From CAWINX01 sp963837585 (lineage in GTDB: Bacteria > Actinomycetota > Thermoleophilia > Solirubrobacterales > 70-9): 64,000 nucleotides of DNA. The DNA lies in the NCBI GenBank assembly GCA_963837585.1, contig CAWINX010000003.1, positions 310,001-374,000 on the forward strand. Reading direction: 5' to 3'. Below the pieces are notes generated by a model. The model had not been told where the DNA came from. It saw only the letters and a list, made by a program, of their open reading frames with translations, and did not search any database. Position 1 is the stretch's first letter. Each line of letters starts with the position of its first letter. A program made the position numbers and the translations under genes. Shown piece after piece: positions 36,361 to 45,455 of the stretch.

Positions 36361-37825
36361 GGCCGAGGCGCGGCGGGATAAGCGGAGTGGCGACCAGCCC
36401 GGTCCTGGTCGGGGCGGTGACGATCGTGATCGTGATCATCGCCGTCTTCCTCGCCTACAACGCCAACAACGGCCTCCCCTTCGTCGCCACCTACAACGTC
36501 AAGGTCCTCGTCCCCAACGCCGAGGCGCTGGTCAAAGGCAACGAGGCGCGGATCGGCGGCGTCCGGGTCGGCCTGGTCAAGTCGGTCACCCCGGTCCGCC
36601 TCGCCAACGGCCGCTTCGCCGCCCAGCTCGACCTCAGCCTGGACGAGAACGTCAACCCGCTGCCGACCGACACCAAGGTGGTGATCCGCAACAAGTCGAC
36701 GATCGGGCTGAAGTACCTCGAGCTCGACCCCGGCAACTCCTCGCGCGGCTACCCGCCCGGCGCGACGATCCCGGTCAGCGCCTACAGCCCGAAGACGGTC
36801 GAGCTCGACCAGTTCTTCAACATCTTCGACCCGAAGACCCGCCGGGCGATCAAGGTCCAGCTGACCGGGTTCGGCACCGCCTTCGCCGGCCGCGGCGCCG
36901 ACCTCAACGCCGCCTTCGCCGTGCTGCCCTCACTGGTCACCCACGCCACCCCGGCGCTTGCCGACCTGGTCGCGCCGCGGACCAACTTCGGCGGCTTCTG
37001 GCGCGCCCTCGAGTCGATCTCCGCCGAGGTGGCGCCGGTCGCCGAGCAGCAGGCGCAGCTCTACGTCGGCCTCGACCTCACCTTCACCGCCTTCGCCAAC
37101 GTCGCCCGTCCCTACATCCAGGAGACGATCGTAAAAAGCCCGCCGACCGAGGACACCGCGATCGCCGTGCTGCCGGTGCTGCGGCCCTTCTTCCACAACT
37201 CGCAGCGCTTCTTCGCCGCCTTCGAGCCGGGCGCAAAGACGCTCGCCCGCATCTCCCCCGAGCTCGCCCGCACGGTCAGGGCCGGCATCCCGGTGCTGAA
37301 CGCGAGCCCGGTCCTCAACGCCCAGCTCGAGCCGACCGCGCAGGCGCTGCTCGACTTCCAGAGCGCCTCCGGGGTGACGCACCGGGCTCGAAGCTGCTGA
37401 CCAGCACCAACCAGATCCTCGACCCGGGCCTGCGCTTCATCACCCCCGCCCAGGGGACCTGCAACTACCTGACCCTGCTCTTCCGCAACGCCGCCAGCAT
37501 CGGCAACCAGGGCAACAGCCTCGGCACCTGGACCCGCGTCCTGCCGATCGACGCGCCCAACCCCGGCACCTCTCCGACCGGCGGCGGCAGTGGCGTCAAC
37601 AGCGAGGGCACGCCCTCCTCCGCGCCGGCAGCCGGCACGGGGGCGAACTACCTCCACATCAACCCCTACCCCTACACCGCCTCTCCCGGCCAGCCCGCCT
37701 CCTGCATGGCCGGCAACGAGAAATACTTCGGCGGCAGCCGTCGCGATCGGCAATCCATCGCAGAACGGATCACCCTCAACACCGCCGGCCAGAAGCCCTT
37801 CCAGCTCAACCAGGGGGGCAAGTGA
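36357..37825 (+). CDS. MlaD/Mce-family protein 3, with frame breaks
   Basis: About 488 residues. Anchor VLVGAVTIVIVIIAVFLAYN and MCE domain (YNVKVLVPNAEALVKGNEAR, VGLVKSVTPV). The frame breaks near 37385; the restored continuation is SKLLTSTNQILDPGLRFITP with the conserved cysteine in GTCNYLTLLF. The extreme C-terminus (AVAIGNPSQN region, 37735-37790) may hold two further compensating shifts. The stop TGA shares a base with the ATG of gene 4. Confidence 0.85.
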
Positions 37826-39366
37826 TGTCGCGCCTGCCGGACAGAGGGCCCCGCCCCGACCAGGGCGAGCACCGCCGCCTGCGGCTGAAGAACTGGCAGA
37901 TCGCCGTGATCGCGATCCTGATCGTCACGGTCGGCCCCTACCTCGCCTTCACCAAACACATCCCCTTCACCGGCCACGGCTACACGCTCAACGCGGTCTT
38001 CCGCAACTCGGCCAACATCGCGATCAACTCGCCGGTGCGGGTCGCCGGGGTCAACGTCGGCAAAGTGATCGCGGTCGGCCGCGACGGCAACGACGCCAAG
38101 GTCACCTTCACGGTCAGCGAGTCCGGCCGCCCGATCGCCGCCGACGCCTTCGCCGAGATCCGCCCGCGGATCTTCCTCGAGGGCAACTTCTTCATCGACC
38201 TCGACCCCGGCAGCCCCAGCGCGCCGCAGCTCGGCGGCGGCTCGACGATCCCGGTCACCCACACCTCGACCGCGGTCCAGTTCGACGAGATCCTCACCTC
38301 GCTGCAGGCGCCGGTGCGGGCCGACCTCGGCCGGCTGCTGCAGGGCTACGGCACCGCCCTCACCCACCAGCCGACCGCCGCCGAGGACGCCACCCAGGAC
38401 CCGCTGGTCAAAGGCGTCACCGGCGCCGGCGGCCTCAACCTCGCCCTCCTCTACGGCGGCCGGGCCGGTCGCTCCGCCGCCCAGGTGACCAACGCCTTCC
38501 TCGGCACCGAGCCGCATGACCTCTCCCGCCTCGTCGCCGGCGCCGGCAAGACCTTCAGCGCGCTCAGCGCCAACCAGCGCAAGCTCGAGAGCCTGGTCGT
38601 CAACTGGAACACCTTCACCGGCGCCCTCGCCGCCCAGTCGACCAACCTGGCCGCGACCGTCCACGAGCTGGGGCCGACCCTGAAGACCGCGCACAGCTCC
38701 TTCGCCAGCCTCAACGCGGCGCTGCCGCCGCTGCGCACCTGGGCGCGCGAGTTCACCCCCGCGGTCGCCGAGCTGCCGGCGCTGATCAGGGCCGGCTACC
38801 CCTGGCTGGCGCAGGCCAAGCCGCTGCTCGGCGGCACCGAGGGCGGCGGCATCGCCAAGCTGCTCGCCCCGACCTCGGAGGGCTTCGCCCAGGCGACCAT
38901 GTACGGGCTCAACGCGATCAGCCAGACCAACCTGCTCAGCCTCTGCACCAGCCGCACCCTGGTCCCGACCGGCAACCAGGTGATCACCGACCAGTTCAGC
39001 ACCGGTCAGCCCAACTACAAGGACTTCTTCTACGACACCGCCAACCTGGCGAGCGAGAGCCAGAACTTCGACGGCAACGGCCCCTTCATCAGCCTGCTCA
39101 CCGGTGGCGGCTCGACCCTGGTCAGCACACCGAATCCGACCGGCGCTAACAACGCTGAGCCGACAAGGACGCTGTTCGCCAACGCGGTCGCCGACCCGAT
39201 CGGCACCCAGCCGGTCGTCGCTGCCGGGGGGAAGCAAGAACGGCGATGGCAATCCCGATCCTCAACGGGCCCGCCCAAAAAGCCCGACGCCAAGTGCTAC
39301 AAGCAGCCCGTTCCCGACCTCAACGCGCTCGGCGTCGGCGCGCCCAGCCCGGCGGTGGTTCCGTGA
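37825..39366 (+). CDS. MlaD/Mce-family protein 4
   Basis: 513 residues and the only member of the cluster that reads through nearly in one frame; a local disturbance may exist near 39240 (KQERRWQSRS). Anchor at about 25-45 (WQIAVIAILIVTVGPYLAFT), MCE domain with LNAVFRNSANIAINSPVRVA and VNVGKVIAV, then helices and a C-terminal CYKQPVPDLN motif seen in related proteins. It overlaps gene 5 by four bases (GTGA). Confidence 0.9.
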   Translation: MSRLPDRGPRPDQGEHRRLRLKNWQIAVIAILIVTVGPYLAFTKHIPFTGHGYTLNAVFRNSANIAINSPVRVAGVNVGKVIAVGRDGNDAKVTFTVSESGRPIAADAFAEIRPRIFLEGNFFIDLDPGSPSAPQLGGGSTIPVTHTSTAVQFDEILTSLQAPVRADLGRLLQGYGTALTHQPTAAEDATQDPLVKGVTGAGGLNLALLYGGRAGRSAAQVTNAFLGTEPHDLSRLVAGAGKTFSALSANQRKLESLVVNWNTFTGALAAQSTNLAATVHELGPTLKTAHSSFASLNAALPPLRTWAREFTPAVAELPALIRAGYPWLAQAKPLLGGTEGGGIAKLLAPTSEGFAQATMYGLNAISQTNLLSLCTSRTLVPTGNQVITDQFSTGQPNYKDFFYDTANLASESQNFDGNGPFISLLTGGGSTLVSTPNPTGANNAEPTRTLFANAVADPIGTQPVVAAGGKQERRWQSRSSTGPPKKPDAKCYKQPVPDLNALGVGAPSPAVVP

Positions 39367-40731
39367 GCAACTCGACCCTGAGAGATCGGGCCAGGCACGG
39401 CTGGCAATCGCTGCGCCGCCAGTCGCGCGGCCGGCTCAAGGACGTCGTCGCGATCATCGTGCTGGTCGTCGCGGCGATCGCCACCTCGCTGGTGCTGATC
39501 ACCGGGCAGAAAGCCGCGCTGCCCTCCTGGCTCCCCTTCGTCGGCCAGAGCTTCGTCCACTACGACGCCGAGCTCGGCTCCGCCCAGGCGATCACCCCCG
39601 GCCAGGGCCAGGCGGTCGACATCGCCGGGATCCAGGTCGGCAAAGTCTCCTCGGTCGAGCTCGTCGACGGCCACGCCGTCGTCGGCCTCGACGTCGAGCC
39701 CAAGTACGCGGTGCTGATCCACCCCAACGCGCAGGTCCTGCTGCGGCCGAAAACGAACCTCAACGACATGGTCGTCGAGGTCGATCCCGGCAGCGGCGAA
39801 CAAGCAGCTTCCCGACGGCGCGACGATCCCGCTTTCCCAGACCAACCCCAACGTCAACCCCGAGGCGTTCCTCTCGACCCTCGACGGCGACACCCGCCAG
39901 TACCTCCAGCTCTTGGTCGCCGGCGGCGCCCAGGCGCTCGGCGGCCCCGGGCAGGGCCTGCGCTTCTCCTCCGAGCTGCGCCGCTTCGGGCCCTTCTCCA
40001 AGTACATCGCCGAGCTGAACGGCGCGGTCGCCAAGCGCCGCGTCGCCCTCGCCCGGGTGATCCACGACTTCCGCCTGCTCACCGAGGAGCTCGGCCGCCG
40101 CGACACCCAGCTTCAGCGCTTCGTCGTCTCCTCCAGCGACGCGCTCGGCGCCTTCGCCAGCCAGCAGAACTCGATCCAGCAGGCCCTGCAGGAGCTGCCG
40201 TCGACCCTGCAGACCGCCCAGCTCGGCCTCGGCAGCTCCGACAAGCTCTCGCTGGCCCTGCGCCCGACCCTGACCGGCCTGATCCCGCAGGCGCAGGCGT
40301 CGCCGGCGGCCTTCCGCGCCAACACCCGCTTCTTCAAGCAGACGGTCGGGCCGATCCGCCGCCAGATCCGCCCCTTCACCCGGATCATCCGCCCGACCGT
40401 CCTGCACGCCTCGCAGACCGCGAAGCCCTTCGCGAAGACGGTCAAGGGCTTCGGCGGCGGGCTCGGCTCGCTCAACTACGGCTTCAACGAGCTCGCCTAC
40501 AAGCCGAAGAGCCAGCAGGGCTACCTCTTCTACCTGCCCTGGCTCAACCACGACCTCAACGCCACCTACATGGAGCAGAGCGGCTCCGGGGCGCTGCGGC
40601 GCAGCGTGATCATGCTCTCCTGCAACACGGCGAACCTGGTCGAGGGCGCGGTCAAAGTCCGCCCGTTCCTGCACACCCTCCAGCAGGCGACCAACGTGCC
40701 GACCATCAACGACAAACAGGCCTGTCCGTGA
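39363..40731 (+). CDS. MlaD/Mce-family protein 5, one frame break
   Basis: About 455 residues. A basic N-terminus is followed by an anchor (VVAIIVLVVAAIATSLVLIT) and MCE domain (HYDAELGSAQAITPGQGQAV, IAGIQVGKVSSVEL). The frame breaks near 39797; removing one A gives KQLPDGATIPLSQTNPNVNP. The helical domain contains a short basic run (IRRQIRPFTRIIRPTV). It ends NDKQACP with GTGA overlap to gene 6. Confidence 0.87.
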
Positions 40732-42264
40732 ACAAGCAGGCGCCCAGCCCCGCCCGCCTCGCGGTGATCGCCGGCTTCACGCTGTCGTGCTTCGGCATCC
40801 TGCTCTTCCTCTGGGTCACCTTCGGCGGCTCGACCCCGTTCCGCGCCAAGACCTATGAGGTCAAGGTCCCCTTCGACGAGGCGACCGCGCTGGTCTCCCA
40901 GTCCGACGTGCGCATCTCCGGCGTCTCGGTGGGCAAAGTCGCGCGGCGTCGCACTTTCCCCCGACGGCAAGCACGCGCTGGCGACGATCAACATCGACGA
41001 CGCCTTCGCGCCGCTGCCCGCCAACACCCGCGCGACGCTGCGCGCCAAGACGCTGCTCGGCGAGACCTACGTCGAGCTGACCCCGGGCAGCCGCGACGGG
41101 CCGAGGATCGCCGACGGCGGCACGCTTCCCTACGCCCAGGTCGCCAAATCGGTGCAGCTCGACGAGATCCTCCGCGCCTTCGATCCGAAGACGCGGACGG
41201 CCTTCCGCACCTGGATGCAGGACGCGGCGCTCTCGATCCACGGCCGCGGCCAGGCCTTCTCCGACGCGCTCGGGGAGCTGCAGCCGACCTTCACCCAGTT
41301 CGACCGCTTCTTCCGCGTCCTCTCCACGCAGCGCCTCGCGGTCCGCCAGCTCTTCCGCCAGGGCGCCGTCACCTTCAACGCGCTGAACGCCCGTCAGGGC
41401 CAGCTCAGCAGCCTGATCCGCAACGCCGACCAGGTCTTCCGGGTGACCGGCCAGCGCAACCGTGACATCGAGGCGACCTTCCTCGCCTTCCCGACCTTCC
41501 TCGACGAGTCGAGGCTGACCCTGCGCAGGCTGCGCACCTTCGCGCTCAACACCAACCCGCTGCTGATCCAGCTGGTCCCGGCGATGCGGCGGCTCTCCTC
41601 GGTGCTGATCGCGCTGGGCAAGCTCACCCCCCAGCTCGACGGCTTCTTCAACGGCCTCGTCCCGGTCATCGCCAACGCCAACACCGGCTTCGCCGCCTTC
41701 CGCAAGCTCTTCCGCGACGAGTTCCCGCCGCTGCTGCGCGGCGTGCAGCCCTTCCTGCGCAACATCAACCCGCTGCTGCAGGGCGTCGACGAGTACAAGC
41801 ACGAGCTGACCGCGCTGCTCGGCAACGCGACCGCGGCGACCAACGCCATGCTGCCCGGCGAGGACCACTTCGTCTACGTGCTCAGCCCGCTCAACCCCGC
41901 CTCGCTCGCAACCTTCCCGGCCCGGCTCCAGGTCAACCGCAACAACGCCTACACCCAGGCTGGCGTCTACGGCGATCTGGCGGCCGGCCTGCCCAACTTC
42001 GGCACCGGCCAGTGCTCCTCGGGCCTGCAGGCGCTGCTCGACTCCAATACGCCGAACGATCCAGTCTTCAACGCTCGCACCGGCGGCGACGTGACCAAGG
42101 CGCAGGACTTCTTCGACCGGCTCAAGCAGTTCGCCTACAGCAACCAGCTCGACTCCAACGCGACGCCGGCGCCGCCCTGCGCCCAGCAGGGCCCGTTCGC
42201 GCCGCTCGGCGACTCCGGCGCTTCGACCTCCTACCAGCACACGCTCGAGCAGCCCTTGCCCTGA
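40728..42264 (+). CDS. MlaD/Mce-family protein 6, one frame break
   Basis: About 511 residues. Anchor LAVIAGFTLSCFGILLFLWV and MCE domain (YEVKVPFDEATALVSQSDVR, GVSVGKV). The frame breaks near 40940; removing one base gives RGVALSPDGKHALATINIDD. The long helical part ends with a cysteine-containing tail (CAQQGPFAPLGDSG). Last gene of the cluster; no YrbE/MlaE permease or Mkl ATPase gene occurs before, within or after the six genes in this window. Confidence 0.87.
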
Positions 42265-42328
42265 GCCCGCGCTCGCCGCCCGGCTCGTTAAGGACTTCTT
42301 AATAGATTTGCCGGGCAGCGCTCCGTTT

Positions 42329-42346
42329 GTAAACTGCTCGGTTTAC
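42329..42346. promoter_or_regulatory. Inverted repeat GTAAAC-N6-GTTTAC upstream of the third secreted protein
   Basis: GTAAAC (42329-42334) and GTTTAC (42341-42346) are perfect inverse complements separated by six bases, about 90 bases before the GTG start of the downstream gene. The size fits a TetR-type operator. The preceding region (TTAAGGACTTCTTAATAG) is unusually AT-rich for this genome, so a promoter here is likely. Confidence 0.45.
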
Positions 42347-42435
42347 CAGGGTGTGTGCCCGGGATGGGTATGCAGGGAAACGACAGCGGTGAGGCGCCCC
42401 CTCGGCGTGGCCGCGGGCTTCTAAAGGAGAGATTC

Positions 42436-43225
42436 GTGAAGAGATTTCGTAAGCACGTGGGCCGCAGGCACGTTGTCGCGGTTGCCGCCATCAGCGTTCT
42501 GGCCGTGGCTGCCATCGCAGGCAGCGCCTCCGCCGTCAGGGTCACCCTCGGCAACATCGTGATCACCGCCGACGGCAGCGTCAGCGCCGAATGCGCTGCC
42601 CAAGCACAAGCTGGCGCCGATCACCCTCAACCTCAAGGGCACGATGGGCACCACCGACGGCACCCACGTGCCGGCGCTGAACAAACTCGCCCTGCTCTTC
42701 GACAAGCACGGCACGGTCTACACCAAGGGCTTTCCGGTCTGCCGGATGCCGCAGATCACCAACACGCTCACCAAGGTGGCTCTGAAGACCTGCCGGAAGG
42801 CGCTTGTAGGCACCGGCAGGGTCACCGCCGAGGTGCAGTTCCCCGACTCCAACCCGGTTCCGGCAAGCGGCAAGCTGCTGGTCTTCAACAGCGCGCCGAA
42901 GGGCCACGACCCGGTCTTCATCCAGCACACCTACGTCTCCGATCCGATCGCGACCACAGTTGTCACCGTCGCTCGGATAACCAACGTCCACGGCAAGTAC
43001 GGCAAGGCGACGACGATCTCGATCCCGCCGCTCTCCGGTGGCTACGGCTCGCTGAAGAGCTTCACGGCGAAGCTCCACAAGACCTACACCTACAAGCACA
43101 AGAAGCACAGCATCTTCCTCGCCAAGTGCGCCAACGGGCACTTCTTCGCCCACGGCGACTTCTTCTTCACCGGCGGGGCCGCGCTGCACGGCAGCGTCGT
43201 CAAGACCTGCAAGTCGAAGGGCTGA
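42436..43225 (+). CDS. Secreted protein of the paralogous family (copy 3), one frame break
   Basis: About 262 residues. Signal peptide around HVVAVAAISVLAVAAIAGSA. After removing one G near 42588 the mature start reads NALPKHKLAPITLNLKG. It then has LLFDKHGTVYTKGFPVCRMP, CRKALVGTGRVTAE, VFNSAPKGHDPVFIQHTYV and IPPLSGGYGSLKSFTAKLHK, paralogous to the genes at 27197 and 32485. The GTG start at 42436 is favoured by AAAGGAG at 42423-42429. A strong terminator follows. Confidence 0.78.
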
Positions 43226-43246
43226 TTTTCAAGCAGGGGTAGGTCA

Positions 43247-43282
43247 AGGCCCCCGGTCCTCACGGACCGGGGGCCTTTTTTT
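43247..43282. terminator. Intrinsic (rho-independent) terminator
   Basis: A perfect 13-bp stem AGGCCCCCGGTCC/GGACCGGGGGCCT with a 4-base loop (TCAC) is followed by seven T residues on the + strand. It ends transcription of the secreted-protein gene and may also serve purA, which converges from the right. It is the only classical terminator of this strength I see in the window. Confidence 0.95.
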
Positions 43283-43294
43283 GCTCCCGAGCGA

Positions 43295-44671
43295 CTAGGC
43301 GGCGCGCAGGCTCGGCTCGTCGCCGATCCAGACGACCTGTTCGCGGCCCGGGCCGACCCCGACCAGGCGGATCGGCACGCCGACCGCATCGGCGATGTAG
43401 GCGAGGTAGTCGCGAGCCTGCGGCGGCAGGTCCGCCTCGCTGCGGCAGCTCGTGATGTCGACATCGAAGCCGGGCAGCTCCTCGTACTCCGGCTGCGCCG
43501 AGTGGAGGATCGACTGGTGGTAGGGGAACTCGTTGAAGACCGCCCCCTCCTTGGATCGGTAGCGGACGGCGACCCGCAGCGTGTCGAGGCCGCTCAGCAC
43601 GTCGAGCTTGGTGATCGTCAGCGCGCTCATCCGGTTGAGGCGGACGGCGTAGCGCAGGGCGACCAGGTCCATCCAGCCGCAGCGGCGCTCGCGCCCGGTC
43701 GTCGTCCCGTACTCGTGGCCGCGCTCCAGCATGTGGCGACCGACCTCGTCGTCGAGCTCGGTCGGGAACGGGCCGGCGCCGACCCGCGTCGCATAGGCCT
43801 TGGCGACCCCCCAGACCTCGTCGATGTCGGCCGGCCCGACCCCGGCGCCGACGCAGGCCGCCCCGGCGATCGGGTTGGAGGAGGTGACGAAGGGATAGGT
43901 CCCGTGGTCGAGGTCGAGCAGGGTCGCCTGGGCGCCCTCGAAGAGGACCGTGCGGCCGTTGTCCAGGGAGTCCCAGCAGAGCCGGGCGGTGTCGGCGATG
44001 TGGGGCTCGAGGCGGTGGCCGTAGCCGGCGTACTCCTCGACCATCGTGTGCAGGTCGAGTCGCGGGTCCGGAGCGTCGGCGACCGACTGGTCGGCGCCCT
44101 CCTTGACCCCCTCGCCGGCTTCCTTGCGCAGTTTGCGTCGCTGCACCGAGAGCTCGCGCAGCGCCTGCTGCTTGGGCTCCATCGCCGCCATCATCTTCTT
44201 GCGCAGGATCTTCTCGTCGAGCAGGTCCTGGACGCGGATCCCCAGCCGCAGCGCCTTGTCCGCGTAGCAGGGGCCGATGCCGCGTCGCGTGGTGCCGATC
44301 GAGAGCTTGCCGAGTTTGATCTCACCCGCCGTGTCCAGCAGCACGTGGTAGGGCATGATCAGGTGCGCGTTGGCGCTGATCCGCAGGTTGCCGACGTCGA
44401 CGCCGCGGCGCCGCAGCCCGTCGATCTCCTCCAGCAGGATCCGCGGGTCGAGCACGACCCCGTTGCCGATCGCGCAGATCTTGTCGGCGTAGAGGATCCC
44501 CGAGGGGATCAGGTGGAACTTGAACTCCTCGCCGTCGCGGACGATCGTGTGGCCGGCGTTGTTGCCGCCCTGAAAGCGCACGATCATCGAGGCGTTCTCG
44601 GCGAGCAGGTCGGTGACCTTGCCCTTGCCCTCGTCGCCCCACTGAGCCCCCACTATGACCAGGCCAGGCAT
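43295..44671 (-). CDS. purA: Adenylosuccinate synthetase
   Basis: GTP-dependent conversion of IMP and aspartate to adenylosuccinate. 458 residues, slightly longer than usual. GAQWGDEGKGKVTDLLAE is the GTP-binding start, followed by FQGGNNAGHTIV, IGTTRRGIGPCYADK, FEGAQATLLDLDHGTYPFVT and TTGRERRCGWMDLVALRYA. The extra length comes from a charged, Lys/Glu/Asp-rich segment at about residues 160-205. Last gene of the leftward rpsF-dnaB operon. Confidence 0.95.
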   Translation of the reverse strand: MPGLVIVGAQWGDEGKGKVTDLLAENASMIVRFQGGNNAGHTIVRDGEEFKFHLIPSGILYADKICAIGNGVVLDPRILLEEIDGLRRRGVDVGNLRISANAHLIMPYHVLLDTAGEIKLGKLSIGTTRRGIGPCYADKALRLGIRVQDLLDEKILRKKMMAAMEPKQQALRELSVQRRKLRKEAGEGVKEGADQSVADAPDPRLDLHTMVEEYAGYGHRLEPHIADTARLCWDSLDNGRTVLFEGAQATLLDLDHGTYPFVTSSNPIAGAACVGAGVGPADIDEVWGVAKAYATRVGAGPFPTELDDEVGRHMLERGHEYGTTTGRERRCGWMDLVALRYAVRLNRMSALTITKLDVLSGLDTLRVAVRYRSKEGAVFNEFPYHQSILHSAQPEYEELPGFDVDITSCRSEADLPPQARDYLAYIADAVGVPIRLVGVGPGREQVVWIGDEPSLRAA

Positions 44672-44723
44672 AACGACGAGAGATTGTGACGGGCCGCGCC
44701 GACGCGCGTCCCCTCCCTCGGCG

Positions 44724-45455
44724 TCAGGCAGCCTTGCTGCCGTAGCGACGGTCGTCGCCGAACAGCGGGACCTCGTCGCAGACCTGGCTCAGCCGCGAAA
44801 CGGTCCTCATGCCGATCTGCTCCTCGAGCTCCTCGTGAGGGAGGTTGGTGGTGATCATCACCGAGCGCTGGGTCTCGTAGCGCTCGTTGATCAGCGCGTA
44901 GAGCTGCTCCAGTACCCAGTCGCTGCGTTTCTCGGCGCCGAGGTCGTCGATGTGGAGGAGGTCGACCGAGGTGAGGCGCTCGAAGAAGGAGAGGTAGGAG
45001 TCGCCGCCGGGCTCGGAGTCGTAGGTGCGGCGGATGCGAGCCAGCAGCTTCGGCAGCGAGTAGATCGCCACCGAGCGCCCGGCCTCCAGCGCCGCCTTGG
45101 AAACCAGCATCGCCAGCGTCGTCTTCCCGGTTCCGGTGTCGCCGAACAGCCAGAGGCCGCGGCCGGCGTCGAGCCGCTCGTCCAGCTCCTCGACGAACGA
45201 GCGGACCTCCGCGACCGCCCCCTTCGTCTGCAGGTCGCGCGCCATGTCGGAGACGGGCGGCCGGTCGAAGGAGACGCCGCGGTAGCGCGGCGGGATCACC
45301 GAGGCGATGCCCTTGGTGCGCCCCCGGCGCAGCCGCTGCTCGCGGCACTCGCAGGGGCGCGCCACGTCCTCGGGGCCGAGGATCCAGCCGGAGCCGTCGC
45401 AGACGCCCAGCGGGCAGACCTGGTCTTTGAACGGCTCGCTGCGCGCGATCGCCAC
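44724..45455 (-). CDS. DnaC/DnaI-like AAA+ ATPase, probable helicase loader
   Basis: 243 residues. The N-terminus has a cysteine cluster (CPLGVCDGSGW, RPCECREQ) like the zinc-binding region of DnaI-type loaders. The AAA+ core has Walker A LFGDTGTGKTTLAM, Walker B LLHIDDLGAEK and the sensor-1 segment SVMITTNLPHEEL. Immediate position after dnaB (GTG start overlapping the dnaB stop) supports loading of DnaB. IstB-type transposition ATPases are similar, but no transposase is near. Confidence 0.85.
   Translation of the reverse strand: MAIARSEPFKDQVCPLGVCDGSGWILGPEDVARPCECREQRLRRGRTKGIASVIPPRYRGVSFDRPPVSDMARDLQTKGAVAEVRSFVEELDERLDAGRGLWLFGDTGTGKTTLAMLVSKAALEAGRSVAIYSLPKLLARIRRTYDSEPGGDSYLSFFERLTSVDLLHIDDLGAEKRSDWVLEQLYALINERYETQRSVMITTNLPHEELEEQIGMRTVSRLSQVCDEVPLFGDDRRYGSKAA

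Noticed and set aside
33531..37400. A single open frame of 1,289 codons across the first three mce genes
   Set aside because: It arises from frame breaks: only parts resemble Mce proteins, and the middle is arginine/proline-rich shadow translation. The genes are better read as three overlapping units with single-base shifts.
37672..42240. Long minus-strand open frames opposite the mce genes
   Set aside because: They are low-complexity (Gly/Arg/Glu/Val-rich) complements of real coding sequence, without recognisable domains; typical of high-GC antisense frames.
44724..45455. IstB-type transposition ATPase
   Set aside because: The P-loop protein is similar to IstB, but there is no IstA, and it directly follows dnaB with overlapping codons, which favours a helicase loader.
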